Made by a program: the position numbers and the translations under genes. The notes under the pieces were generated by a model. The model was not told where the DNA came from. It made no database searches and was given only the letters and a program-made list of their open reading frames with translations. Positions 1 to 12,100 of a stretch of DNA of 64,000 nucleotides are shown piece by piece. Source of the DNA: Hippophae tibetana (taxonomy: Eukaryota; Streptophyta; Magnoliopsida; Rosales; Elaeagnaceae); assembly GCA_037013495.1 (NCBI GenBank), contig CM072801.1:111359816-111423815 (forward strand), in the 5' to 3' direction. The first letter of the stretch is position 1. Each line of letters begins with the position of its first letter.

Positions 1-177
1 ACCCAAATTTCATGGTTCATACTACAAAATGATGTCTTAAACTTTGGTCGCACATTATTTCGTCGTAATCTGTTCTTTCTCTTTAGGATTTCAATTTGTT
101 CATCTTAGCAATATTCTTAGTAATTCAATCTTTCTTATTCCTTTGAGTTCCAGTTTCTTAGGTTTTCCGCAAAAGGG

Positions 178-194
178 ATTCGATTCGTTTGGGA
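178..194 (+). other. Weak CENP-B-box-like sequence, recurring per monomer
   Basis: Against the mammalian CENP-B box core nTTCGnnnnAnnCGGGn, this 17-bp site has TTCG and the final GGG but g for the A and t for the C, so 7 of 9 fixed bases agree. The same 7/9 match holds in copies with 'attcgcatcgtttggga'. It is weaker in classes with 'gtttagga', 'gtttgtga' or 'gtttatga'. A chance match in a fixed repeat would recur equally often, so binding cannot be claimed. Confidence 0.2.
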
Positions 195-206
195 TCATAG
201 CCTTCG

Positions 207-521
207 TTGCTGATAATATTGTATCAATCGTCACATATCTATTTATTGAATTTTAGATTTAATAAATTTTGTGCTTTTGAGGTTTTCTCCTCTCTTAAGT
301 CACAAATTCCAAAAAGAGAAAGAAATTGTGTCCTTAATGTCTTGTCGGTTATTTCAATTTTGTTGACATTGTTTTCCACTTTGGATTTCATATCTTATTT
401 TTCTTTAAACTCTTGTTATCTTTTAATTTTCTTTGTTTTATGTGTTCCACCATTCTTTCTTCTTGAGAAAACCAAGAGAGCTAATACAGTTCACAGAGTA
501 AAAACAAAAGGAAGGTATTAA
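207..521 (+). other. Recurring 104-codon open frame in the satellite, not called a gene
   Basis: This frame is the first example of one that is open in many A and B copies (for example at 862, 2172, 13950, 21806 and 43162) and, 24 bp shorter, in G' copies (31589, 34159, 41876, 49649, 52243). The predicted peptide is hydrophobic, with one or two possible membrane segments and a basic end, as expected from T-rich DNA. Against a real gene: the frame opens with TTG here and in most copies, with an in-frame ATG only where the monomer reads 'ataatgttg' (codon 4). Classes C and E have a TGA in it and class H is frameshifted. Many differences between A and B change the amino acid. I see no promoter or conserved domain. 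Confidence 0.15.
241..267. other. Imperfect palindrome in class A monomers
   Basis: Bases 241-251 and 257-267 can pair at 10 of 11 positions around a 5-base loop. The right arm needs 'taataaat', present in most class A copies and the 642-bp copies but 'taaaaaat' or 'taaaatat' in most other classes, which weakens the stem. No function is known; such AT-rich dyads occur in many satellites. Confidence 0.45.
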
Positions 522-654
522 TTGGGGTTGTAATTAAAACTGTTATAACTTTTAATTTGTGCATCGAAATGAGTACTATAACTTATCAAATCTGAAGCTC
601 GTTCCATTACCTAAAAACGCACCGGAGCAATAGTATATTTCCCCACTTTTGTCA

Positions 655-1309
655 ACCCAAATTTCATGGTTCATACTACATAATGATGTCTTAAACTTTG
701 GTCGCACCTTATTTGGTCGTAATCTGTTCTTTCTCTTTAGGATTTCAATTTGTTCATCTTAGCCATATTCTTAGTAATTCAATCTTTCTTATTCCTTTGA
801 GTTCCAGTGTTCTTAGGTTGTCCGCAAAAGGGATTCGCATCGTTTGGGATCATAACCTTGGTTGCTGAAAATAGTGTATCTATCTTCACATATCTATTTA
901 TTGAATTTTAGATTTAAAATATTTTGTGCTTTGAAGGTTTTCTCCTCTTTTAAGTCACAAATTAAAAAAAGAGAAAGAAATTGTGTAGTTAAAGTATTGT
1001 CGTTTATTTCAATTTTGTTAACATTGTTTTCCACTATGGATTTCATATCTTATTTTTCTTCAAAATATTGTTATCTTTTACTTTTCTTTGTTTTATGTGT
1101 TCCACCTTTCTTTCTTCTTGAGAAATACAAGAGAGCTAATACAGTTCACAGTGTAAAAACAAAAAGTAGGTATTAATTATGGTTGTAAGTTAAAACTGTT
1201 ATGACTTTTCATTTATGCATCGAAATGACTACTATAATATATCAAATCTTAAGCTCGTTCCGATACCTAAAAACGCGACGGAGCAATAGTATATTTCCCA
1301 CTTTTGTCA
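655..1309 (+). repeat. Representative class B monomer
   Basis: Class B differs from A over most of its length. It has 'ataaccttggttgctgaaaa' (or 'aaacttgg'), 'gtatctatcttcac', 'gctttgaaggttttctcc', 'cctcttttaagtcac', 'aaattaaaaaaag', 'gttaacattg', 'cttcaaaatattg' and the end 'aaaacgcgacggagc'. Copies start at 655, 5236, 9815, 13088, 14398, 16362, 18326, 20290, 21599, 22908 and 24869. It is the one class shared by the heptamer, trimer and 1309-bp dimer blocks, and it is absent to the right of 25523. That makes it a marker for the left, older-looking part of the array. Confidence 0.93.
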
Positions 1310-1964
1310 ACCCAACTTTCATAGTTCATACTACATAATGATGTCTTAAACTTTGGTCGCACCTTATTTCGTCGTAATCTGTTCTTTCTCTTTAGGATTT
1401 CAATTTGTTCATCTTAGCCATATTCTTAGTAATTCAATCTTTCTTATTCCTTTGAGTTCCAGTGTTCTTAGGTTGTCCGCAAAAGGGATTCGCATCGTTT
1501 AGGATCATAGCCTTCGTTGCTGATAATGTTGTATCAATCGTCACATATCTATTTATTGAATTTTAGATTTAAAAACTTTTGTGCTTTTGAGGTTTTCTCC
1601 TCTCTTAAGTGACAAATTCCAACAAGAGAAAGAAATTGTGTCCTTAATGTCTTGTCGTTTATTTCAATTTTGTTGACATTGTTTTCCACTTTGGATTTCA
1701 TATCTTATTTTTCTTTAAACTCTTGTTATCTTTTAATTTTCTTTGTTTTATGTGTTCCAGCTTTCTTTCTTCTTGAGAGAAACAAGAGAGCTAATAGAAT
1801 TCACAGTGTAAAAACAAAAGGAAGGTATTAATTGGGGTTGTAATTAACATTATTATAACTTTTAATTTGTTCATCGAATTGAGTACTATAATTTATCAAA
1901 TCTGAAGCTCGTTCCATTACCTAGAAACGCACCAGAGCAATAGTATATTTCCCCACTTTTGTCA
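1310..1964 (+). repeat. Representative class C monomer
   Basis: Class C is recognised by 'cgtttaggatcatag', 'aagtgacaaattccaac', 'aacaagagaaag', 'gtgttccagctttc', 'aatagaattcacag', 'attaacattattataac' and the end 'acctagaaacgcaccagagc'. Copies start at 1310, 2620, 3927, 5891, 7200, 8506, 10470 and 11779, all in the heptamer region. The copies at 2620 and 7200 share two small losses that make them 653 bp, which helps to align the two heptamers. The frame that is open in A and B has a TGA at 'aagtgac' in this class. Confidence 0.92.
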
Positions 1965-4900
1965 ACCCAAATTTCATGGTTCATACTACATAATGATGTC
2001 TTAAACTTTGGTCGCAAAATTATTTCGTCGTAATCTGTTCTTTCTCTTTAGGATTTCAATTTGTTCATCTTAGCAATATTCTTAGTAATTCAATCTTTCT
2101 TATTCCTTTGAGTTCCAGTTTCTTAGGTTTTCCGCAAAAGGGATTCGATTCGTTTGGGATCATAGCCTTCGTTGCTGATAATATTGTATCAATCGTCACA
2201 TATCTATTTATTGAATTTTAGATTTAAAAAATTTTGTGCTTTTGAGGTTTTCTCCTCTCTTAAGTCACAAATTCCAAAAAGAGAAAGAAATTGTGTCCTT
2301 AATGTCTTGTCGATTATTTCAATTTTGTTGACATTGTTTTCCACTTTGGATTTCATATCTTATTTTTCTTTAAACTCTTGTTATCTTTTAATTTTCTTTG
2401 TTTTATGTGTTCCACCATTCTTTCTTCTTGAGAAAAACAAGAGAGCTAATACAGTTCACAGAGTAAAAACAAAAGGAAGTTATTAATTGGGGTTGTAATT
2501 AAAACTGTTATAACTTTTAATTTGTGGATCGAAATGAGTACTATAACGTATCAAATCTGAAGCTCGTTCCATTACCTAAAAACGCACCGGAGCAGTAGTA
2601 TATTTCCCCACTTTTGTCAACCCAAATTTCATGGTTCATACTACATAATGATGTCTTAAACTTTGGTCGCACCTTATTTCGTCGTAATCTGTTCTTTCTC
2701 TTTAGGATTTCAATTTGTTCATCTTAGCCATATTCTTAGTAATTCAATCTTTCTTATTCCTTTGAGTTCCAGTGTTCTTAGGTTGTCCGCAAAAGGGATT
2801 CGCATCGTTTAGGATCATAGCCTTCGTTGCTGATAATGTTGTATCAATCGTCACATATCTATTTATTGAATTTTAGATTTAAAATATTTTGTGCTTTTGA
2901 GGTTTTCTCCTCTCTTAAGTGACAAATTCCAACAAGAGAAAGAAATTGTGTCCTTAATGTCTTGTCGTTTATTTCAATTTTGTTGACATTGTTTTCCACT
3001 TTGGATTTCATATCTTATTTTGTTTAAACTCTTGTTATCTTTTAATTTTCTTTGTTTATGTGTTCCAGCTTTCTTTCTTCTTGAGAAAAACAAGAGAGCT
3101 AATAGAATTCACAGTGTAAAAACAAAAGGAAGGTATTAATTGGGGTTGTAATTAACATTATTATAACTTTTAATTTGTTCATCGAAATGAGTACTATAAT
3201 TTATCAAATCTGAAGCTCGTTCCATTACCTAGAAACGCACCAGAGCAATAGTATATTTCCCCACTTTTGTCAACCCAAATTTCATGGTTCATACTACAAA
3301 ATGATGTCTTAAACTTTGGTCGCACATTATTTCGTCGTAATCTGTTCTTTCTCTTTAGGATTTCAATTTGTTCATCTTAGCAATATTCTTAGTAATTCAA
3401 TCTTTCTTATTCCTTTGAGTTCCAGTTTCTTAGGTTTTCCGCAAAAGGGATTCGATTCGTTTGGGATCATAGCCTTCGTTGCTGATAATATTGTATCAAT
3501 CGTCACATATCTATTTATTGAATTTTAGATTTAAAAAATTTTGTGCTTTTGTGGTTTTCTCCTCTCTTAAGTCACAAATTCCAAAAAGAGAAAGAAATTG
3601 TGTCCTTAATGTCTTGTCGGTTATTTCAATTTTGTTGACATTGTTTTCCACTTTGGATTTCATATCTTATTTTTCTTTAAACTCTTGTTATCTTTTAATT
3701 TTCTTTGTTTTATGTGTTCCACCATTCTTTCTTCTTGAGAAAAACAAGAGAGCTAATACAGTTCACAGAGTAAAAACAAAAGGAAGGTATTAATTGGGGT
3801 TGTAATTAAAACTGTTATAACTTTTAATTTGTGCATCGAAATGAGTACTATAACTTATCAAATCTGAAGCTCGTTCCATTACCTAAAAACGCACCGGAGC
3901 AATAGTATATTTCCCCACTTTTGTCAACCCAAATTTCATGGTTCATACTACATAATGATGTCTTAAACTTTGGTCGCACCTTATTTTGTCGTAATCTGTT
4001 CTTTCTCTTTAGGATTTCAATTTGTTCATCTTAGCCATATTCTTAGTAATTCAATCTTTCTTATTCCTTTGAGTTCCAGTGTTCTTAGGTTGTCCGCAAA
4101 AGGGATTCGCATCGTTTAGGATCATAGCCTTCGTTGCTGATAATGTTGTATCAATCGTCACATATCTATTTATTGAATTTTAGATTTAAAATATTTTGTG
4201 CTTTTGAGGTTTTCTCCTCTCTTAAGTGACAAATTCCAACAAGAGAAAGAAATTGTGTCCTTAATGTCTTGTCGTTTATTTCAATTTTGTTGACATTGTT
4301 TTCCACTTTGGATTTCATATCTTATTTTTCTTTAAACTCTTGTTATCTTTTAATTTTCTTTGTTTTATGTGTTCCAGCTTTCTTTCTTCTTGAGAAAAAC
4401 AAGAGAGCTAATAGAATTCACAGTGTAAAAACAAAAGGAAGGTATTAATTGGGGTTGTAATTAACATTATTATAACTTTTAATTTGTTCATCGAAATGAG
4501 TACTATAATTTATCAAATCTGAAGCTCGTTCCATTACCTAGAAACGCACCAGAGCAATAGTATATTTCCCCACTTTTGTCAACCCAAATTTCATGGTTCA
4601 TACTACAAAATGATGTCTTAAACTTTGGTCGCACATTATTTCGTCGTAATCTGTTCTTTCTCTTTAGGATTTCAATTTGTTCATCTTAGCAATATTCTTA
4701 GTAATTCAATCTTTCTTATTCCTTTGAGTTCCAGTTTCTTAGGTTTTCCGCAAAAGGGATTCGATTCGTTTGGGATCATAGCCTTCGTTGCTGATAATAT
4801 TGTATCAATCGTCACATATCTATTTATTGAATTTTAGATTTAATAAATTTTGTGCTTTTGAGGTTTTCTCCTCTCTTAAGTCACAAATTCCAAAAAGAGA

Positions 4901-7852
4901 AAGAAATTGTGTCCTTAATGTCTTGTCGGTTATTTCAATTTTGTTGACATTGTTTTCCACTTTGGATTTCATATCTTATTTTTCTTTAAACTCTTGTTAT
5001 CTTTTAATTTTCTTTGTTTTATGTGTTCCACCATTCTTTCTTCTTGAGAAAACCAAGAGAGCTAATACAGTTCACAGAGTAAAAACAAAAGGAAGGTATT
5101 AATTGGGGTTGTAATTAAAACTGTTATAACTTTTAATTTGTGCATCGAAATGAGTACTATAACTTATCAAATCTGAAGCTCGTTCCATTACCTAAAAACG
5201 CACCGGAGCAATAGTATATTTCCCCACTTTTGTCAACCCAAATTTCATGGTTCATACTACATAATGATGTCTTAAACTTTGGTCGCACCTTATTTCGTCG
5301 TAATCTGTTCTTTCTCTTTAGGATTTCAATTTGTTCATCTTAGCCATATTCTTAGTAATTCAATCTTTCTTATTCCTTTGAGTTCCAGTGTTCTTAGGTT
5401 GTCCGCAAAAGGGATTCGCATCGTTTGGGATCATAACCTTGGTTGCTGAAAATAGTGTATCTATCTTCACATATCTATTTATTGAATTTTAGATTTAAAA
5501 TATTTTGTGCTTTGAAGGTTTTCTCCTCTTTTAAGTCACAAATTAAAAAAAGAGAAAGAAATTGTGTAGTTAAAGTATTGTCGTTTATTTCAATTTTGTT
5601 AACATTGTTTTCCACTATGGATTTCATATCTTATTTTTCTTCAAAATATTGTTATCTTTTACTTTTCTTTGTTTTATGTGTTCCACCTTTCTTTCTTCTT
5701 GAGAAATACAAGAGAGCTAATACAGTTCACAGTGTAAAAACAAAAAGTAGGTATTAATTATGGTTGTAAGTTAAAACTGTTATGACTTTTCATTTATGCA
5801 TCGAAATGACTACTATAATATATCAAATCTTAAGCTCGTTCCGATACCTAAAAACGCGACGGAGCAATAGTATATTTCCCACTTTTGTCAACCCAACTTT
5901 CATAGTTCATACTACATAATGATGTCTTAAACTTTGGTCGCACCTTATTTCGTCGTAATCTGTTCTTTCTCTTTAGGATTTCAATTTGTTCATCTTAGCC
6001 ATATTCTTAGTAATTCAATCTTTCTTATTCCTTTGAGTTCCAGTGTTCTTAGGTTGTCCGCAAAAGGGATTCGCATCGTTTAGGATCATAGCCTTCGTTG
6101 CTGATAATGTTGTATCAATCGTCACATATCTATTTATTGAATTTTAGATTTAAAAACTTTTGTGCTTTTGAGGTTTTCTCCTCTCTTAAGTGACAAATTC
6201 CAACAAGAGAAAGAAATTGTGTCCTTAATGTCTTGTCGTTTATTTCAATTTTGTTGACATTGTTTTCCACTTTGGATTTCATATCTTATTTTTCTTTAAA
6301 CTCTTGTTATCTTTTAATTTTCTTTGTTTTATGTGTTCCAGCTTTCTTTCTTCTTGAGAGAAACAAGAGAGCTAATAGAATTCACAGTGTAAAAACAAAA
6401 GGAAGGTATTAATTGGGGTTGTAATTAACATTATTATAACTTTTAATTTGTTCATCGAATTGAGTACTATAATTTATCAAATCTGAAGCTCGTTCCATTA
6501 CCTAGAAACGCACCAGAGCAATAGTATATTTCCCCACTTTTGTCAACCCAAATTTCATGGTTCATACTACATAATGATGTCTTAAACTTTGGTCGCACAT
6601 TATTTCGTCGTAATCTGTTCTTTCTCTTTAGGATTTCAATTTGTTCATCTTAGCAATATTCTTAGTAATTCAATCTTTCTTATTCCTTTGAGTTCCAGTT
6701 TCTTAGGTTTTCCGCAAAAGGGATTCGATTCGTTTGGGATCATAGCCTTCGTTGCTGATAATATTGTATCAATCGTCACATATCTATTTATTGAATTTTA
6801 GATTTAAAAAATTTTGTGCTTTTGAGGTTTTCTCCTCTCTTAAGTCACAAATTCCAAAAAGAGAAAGAAATTGTGTCCTTAATGTCTTGTCGATTATTTC
6901 AATTTTGTTGACATTGTTTTCCACTTTGGATTTCATATCTTATTTTTCTTTAAACTCTTGTTATCTTTTAATTTTCTTTGTTTTATGTGTTCCACCATTC
7001 TTTCTTCTTGAGAAAAACAAGAGAGCTAATACAGTTCACAGAGTAAAAACAAAAGGAAGTTATTAATTGGGGTTGTAATTAAAACTGTTATAACTTTTAA
7101 TTTGTGGATCGAAATGAGTACTATAACGTATCAAATCTGAAGCTCGTTCCATTACCTAAAAACGCACCGGAGCAGTAGTATATTTCCCCACTTTTGTCAA
7201 CCCAAATTTCATGGTTCATACTACATAATGATGTCTTAAACTTTTGTCGCACCTTATTTCGTCGTAATCTGTTCTTTCTCTTTAGGATTTCAATTTGTTC
7301 ATCTTAGCCATATTCTTAGTAATTCAATCTTTCTTATTCCTTTGAGTTCCAGTGTTCTTAGGTTGTCCGCAAAAGGGATTCGCATCGTTTAGGATCATAG
7401 CCTTCGTTGCTGATAATGTTGTATCAATCGTCACATATCTATTTATTGAATTTTAGATTTAAAATATTTTGTGCTTTTGAGGTTTTCTCCTCTCTTAAGT
7501 GACAAATTCCAACAAGAGAAAGAAATTGTGTCCTTAATGTCTTGTCGTTTATTTCAATTTTGTTGACATTGTTTTCCACTTTGGATTTCATATCTTATTT
7601 TGTTTAAACTCTTGTTATCTTTTAATTTTCTTTGTTTATGTGTTCCAGCTTTCTTTCTTCTTGAGAAAAACAAGAGAGCTAATAGAATTCACAGTGTAAA
7701 AACAAAAGGAAGGTATTAATTGGGGTTGTAATTAACATTATTATAACTTTTAATTTGTTCATCGAAATGAGTACTATAATTTATCAAATCTGAAGCTCGT
7801 TCCATTACCTAGAAACGCACCAGAGCAATAGTATATTTCCCCACTTTTGTCA

Positions 7853-8505
7853 ACCCAAATTTCATGGTTCATACTACAAAATGATGTCTTAAACTTTGGT
7901 CGCACATTATTTCGTCGTAATCTGTTCTTTCTCTTTAGGATTTCAATTTGTTCATCTTAGCAATATTCTTAGTAATTCAATCTTTCTTATTCCTTTGAGT
8001 TCCAGTTTCTTAGGTTTTCCGCAAAAGGGATTCGATTCGTTTGGGATCATAGCCTTCGTTGCTGATAATATTGTATCAATCGTCACATATCTATTTATTG
8101 AATTTTAGATTTAATAAATTTTGTGCTTTTGAGGTTTTCTCCTCTCTTAAGTCACAAATTCCAAAAAGGGAAAGAAATTGTGTCCTTAATGTCTTGTCGG
8201 TTATTTCAATTTTGTTGACATTGTTTTCCACTTTGGATTTCATATCTTATTTTTCTTTAAACTCTTGTTATCTTTTAATTTTCTTTGTTTTATGTGTTCC
8301 ACCATTCTTTCTTCTTGAGAAAAACAAGAGAGCTAATACAGTTCACAGAGTAAAAACAAAAGGAAGGTATTAATTGGGGTTGTAATTAAAACTGTTATAA
8401 CTTTTAATTTGTGCATCGAAATGACTACTATAATATATCAAATCTTAAGCTCGTTCCGATACCTAAAAACGCGACGGAGCAATAGTATATTTCCCACTTT
8501 TGTCA
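7853..8505 (+). repeat. Hybrid monomer, class A head with class B tail
   Basis: This copy reads as class A through 'aattggggttgtaattaaaa' and 'cttttaatttgtg', then as class B from 'atgactactataatatatc' to the end 'acgcgacggagc'. The last A-specific base is about 8412 and the first B-specific base is 8424. The following C copy (8506) begins 'acccaactttcatag', as C copies following a B copy do. The simplest reading is an unequal exchange that removed one monomer length between an A and a B copy. It also shares 'aaaaaggga' with the A copy at 9161. Confidence 0.88.
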
Positions 8506-9160
8506 ACCCAACTTTCATAGTTCATACTACATAATGATGTCTTAAACTTTGGTCGCACCTTATTTCGTCGTAATCTGTTCTTTCTCTTTAGGATTTCAAT
8601 TTGTTCATCTTAGCCATATTCTTAGTAATTCAATCTTTCTTATTCCTTTGAGTTCCAGTGTTCTTAGGTTGTCCGCAAAAGGGATTCGCATCGTTTAGGA
8701 TCATAGCCTTCGTTGCTGATAATGTTGTATCAATCGTCACATATCTATTTATTGAATTTTAGATTTAAAAACTTTTGTGCTTTTGAGGTTTTCTCCTCTC
8801 TTAAGTGACAAATTCCAACAAGAGAAAGAAATTGTGTCCTTAATGTCTTGTCGTTTATTTCAATTTTGTTGACATTGTTTTCCACTTTGGATTTCATATC
8901 TTATTTTTCTTTAAACTCTTGTTATCTTTTAATTTTCTTTGTTTTATGTGTTCCAGCTTTCTTTCTTCTTGAGAAAAACAAGAGAGCTAATAGAATTCAC
9001 AGTGTAAAAACAAAAGGAAGGTATTAATTGGGGTTGTAATTAACATTATTATAACTTTTAATTTGTTCATCGAATTGAGTACTATAATTTATCAAATCTG
9101 AAGCTCGTTCCATTACCTAGAAACGCACCAGAGCAATAGTATATTTCCCCACTTTTGTCA

Positions 9161-12100
9161 ACCCAAATTTCATGGTTCATACTACATAATGATGTCTTAA
9201 ACTTTGGTCGCACATTATTTCGTCGTAATCTGTTCTTTCTCTTTAGGATTTCAATTTGTTCATCTTAGCAATATTCTTAGTAATTCAATCTTTCTTATTC
9301 CTTTGAGTTCCAGTTTCTTAGGTTTTCCGCAAAAGGGATTCGATTCGTTTGGGATCATAGCCTTCGTTGCAGATAATATTGTATCAATCGTCACATATCT
9401 ATTTATTGAATTTTAGATTTAATAAATTTTGTGCTTTTGAGGTTTTCTCCTCTCTTAAGTCACAAATTCCAAAAAGGGAAAGAAATTGTGTCCTTAATGT
9501 CTTGTCGGTTATTTCAATTTTGTTGACATTGTTTTCCACTTTGGATTTCATATCTTATTTTTCTTTAAACTCTTGTTATCTTTTAATTTTCTTTGTTTTA
9601 TGTGTTCCACCATTCTTTCTTCTTGAGAAAAACAAGAGAGCTAATACAGTTCACAGAGTAAAAACAAAAGGAAGGTATTAAATGGGGTTGTAATTAAAAC
9701 TGTTATAACTTTTAATTTGTGCATCGAAATGAGTACTATAACTTATCAAATCTGAAGCTCGTTCCATTACCTAAAAACGCACCGGAGCAATAGTATATTT
9801 CCCCACTTTTGTCAACCCAAATTTCATGGTTCATACTACATAATGATGTCTTAAACTTTGGTCGCACCTTATTTCGTCGTAATCTGTTCTTTCTCTTTAG
9901 GATTTCAATTTGTTCATCTTAGCCATATTCTTAGTAATTCAATCTTTCTTATTCCTTTGAGTTCCAGTGTTCTTAGGTTGTCCGCAAAAGGGATTCGCAT
10001 CGTTTGGGATCATAACCTTGGTTGCTGAAAATATTGTATCTATCTTCACATATCTATTTATTGAATTTTAGATTTAAAATATTTTGTGCTTTGAAGGTTT
10101 TCTCCTCTTTTAAGTCACAAATTAAAAAAAGAGAAAGAAATTGTGTAGTTAAAGTATTGTCGTTTATTTCAATTTTGTTAACATTGTTTTCCACTATGGA
10201 TTTCATATCTTATTTTTCTTCAAAATATTGTTATCTTTTACTTTTCTTTGTTTTATGTGTTCCACCTTTCTTTCTTCTTGAGAAATACAAGAGAGCTAAT
10301 ACAGTTCACAGTGTAAAAACAAAAGGTAGGTATTAATTATGGTTGTAAGTTAAAACTGTTATGACTTTTCATTTATGCATCGAAATGACTACTATAATAT
10401 ATCAAATCTTAAGCTCGTTCCGATACCTAAAAACGCGACGGAGCAATAGTATATTTCCCACTTTTGTCAACCCAACTTTCATAGTTCATACTACATAATG
10501 ATGTCTTAAACTTTGGTCGCACCTTATTTCGTCGTAATCTGTTCTTTCTCTTTAGGATTTCAATTTGTTCATCTTAGCCATATTCTTAGTAATTCAATCT
10601 TTCTTATTCCTTTGAGTTCCAGTGTTCTTAGGTTGTCCGCAAAAGGGATTCGCATCGTTTAGGATCATAGCCTTCGTTGCTGATAATTATGTATCAATCG
10701 TCACATATCTATTTATTGAATTTTAGATTTAAAAACTTTTGTGCTTTTGAGGTTTTCTCCTCTCTTAAGTGACAAATTCCAACAAGAGAAAGAAATTGTG
10801 TCCTTAATGTCTTGTCGTTTATTTCCATTTTGTTGACATTGTTTTCCACTTTGGATTTCATATCTTATTTTTCTTTAAACTCTTGTTATCTTTTAATTTT
10901 CTTTGTTTTATGTGTTCCAGCTTTCTTTCTTCTTGAGAAAAACAAGAGAGCTAGTAGAATTCACAGTGTAAAAACAAAAGGAAGGTATTAATTGGGGTTG
11001 TAATTAACATTATTATAACTTTTAATTTGTTCATCGAAATGAGTACTATAATTTATCAAATCTGAAGCTCGTTCCATTACCTAGAAACGCACCAGAGCAA
11101 TAGTATATTTCCCCACTTTTGTCAACCCAAATTTCATGGTTCATACTACATAATGATGTCTTAAACTTTGGTCGCACATTATTTCGTCGTAATCTGTTCT
11201 TTCTCTTTAGGATTTCAATTTGTTCATCTTAGCAATATTCTTAGTAATTCAATCTTTCTTATTCCTTTGAGTTCCAGTTTCTTAGGTTTTCCGCAAAAGG
11301 GATTCGCATCGTTTGGGATCATAACCTTGGTTGCTGAAAATATTGTATCTATCTTCACATATCTATTTATTGAATTTTAGATTTAAAATATTTTGTGCTT
11401 TGAAGGTTTTCTCCTCTTTTAAGTCACAAATTAAAAAAAGAGAAAGAAATTGTGTAGTTAAAGTATTGTCGTTTATTTCAATTTTGTTAACATTGTTTTC
11501 CACTATGGATTTCATATCTTATTTTTCTTCAAAATATTGTTATCTTTTACTTTTCTTTGTTTTATGTGTTCCACCTTTCTTTCTTCTTGAGAAATACAAG
11601 AGAGCTAATACAGTTCACAGTGTAAAAACAAAAAGTAGGTATTAATTATGGTTGTAAGTTAAAACTGTTATGACTTTTCATTTATGCATCGAAATGACTA
11701 CTATAATATATCAAATCTTAAGCTCGTTCCGATACCTAAAAACGCGACGGAGCAATAGTATATTTCCCACTTTTGTCAACCCAACTTTCATAGTTCATAC
11801 TACATAATGATGTCTTAAACTTTGGTCGCACCTTATTTCGTCGTAATCTGTTCTTTCTCTTTAGGATTTCAATTTGTTCATCTTAGCCATATTCTTAGTA
11901 ATTCAATCTTTCTTATTCCTTTGAGTTCCAGTGTTCTTAGGTTGTCCGCAAAAGGGATTCGCATCGTTTAGGATCATAGCCTTCGTTGCTGATAATTATG
12001 TATCAATCGTCACATATCTATTTATTGAATTTTATATTTAAAAACTTTTGTGCTTTTGAGGTTTTCTCCTCTCTTAAGTGACAAATTCCAACAAGAGAAA

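Larger units (their letters stand above)
1..654 (+). repeat. Representative class A monomer
   Basis: Class A is marked by 'cgcacattatttcgtcg' near base 50, 'agtttcttaggttttccg' near 150, 'gattcgattcg' near 180, 'taataaattt' near 260 in many copies, and the end 'acgcaccggagc'. It is 654 bp because it has 'agtttct' where most classes have 'agtgttct'. Copies start at 1, 1965, 3273, 4582, 6546, 9161, 12434, 15708, 17672, 19636 and 24217, with hybrids at 7853 and 11125. The later copies (15708 on) have 'gattcgcatcg' and 'atcatcac', so they are a sub-branch. Class A occurs mainly in the left 25 kb; relatives with a 10-bp deletion appear at 30086, 47491 and 63122. Confidence 0.93.
1..9160. repeat. 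Heptamer HOR block, ~4.58 kb unit, two copies
   Basis: Monomer starts are 1 (A), 655 (B), 1310 (C), 1965 (A), 2620 (C), 3273 (A), 3927 (C), then 4582 (A), 5236 (B), 5891 (C), 6546 (A), 7200 (C), 7853 (A/B hybrid) and 8506 (C). The two heptamers are 4581 and 4579 bp. Register is proved by private changes shared only by corresponding monomers: 'gagagaaac' in the C copies at 1310 and 5891; 'tgtggatcg' and 'agcagtag' in the A copies at 1965 and 6546; 'ttattttgtttaaac' and 'tttgtttatgtg' in the C copies at 2620 and 7200. Monomers 1-5 and 8-12 differ by only a few bases that I could see. The second copy diverges in its sixth monomer. Confidence 0.93.

Noticed and set aside
72-86. 'ttctttctctttag' looks like a 3' splice site (pyrimidine tract plus AG)
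   Set aside because: No matching 5' site, branch point or exon context; pyrimidine tracts are general in the + strand here.
44-256. 70-codon frame repeated in class A copies (also 3316, 4625, 6589, 7896, 9204 and others)
   Set aside because: It opens with TTG, overlaps the 104-codon frame, and is present only because the A copies are near-identical. No domain or promoter is visible.
525-545. Short hairpin around 'ggggttgt' (TTAATT / AATTAA arms)
   Set aside because: The six-base AT-only stem is weak and is lost in B and right-hand classes that read 'atggttgtaagtt' or 'atggttgtaaatt'.
555-600. 'actataa...' stretch as TATA box and 'aataaa' near 261 as poly(A) signal
   Set aside because: Both are expected by chance at this A+T content, vary between classes, and are not arranged like a transcription unit.
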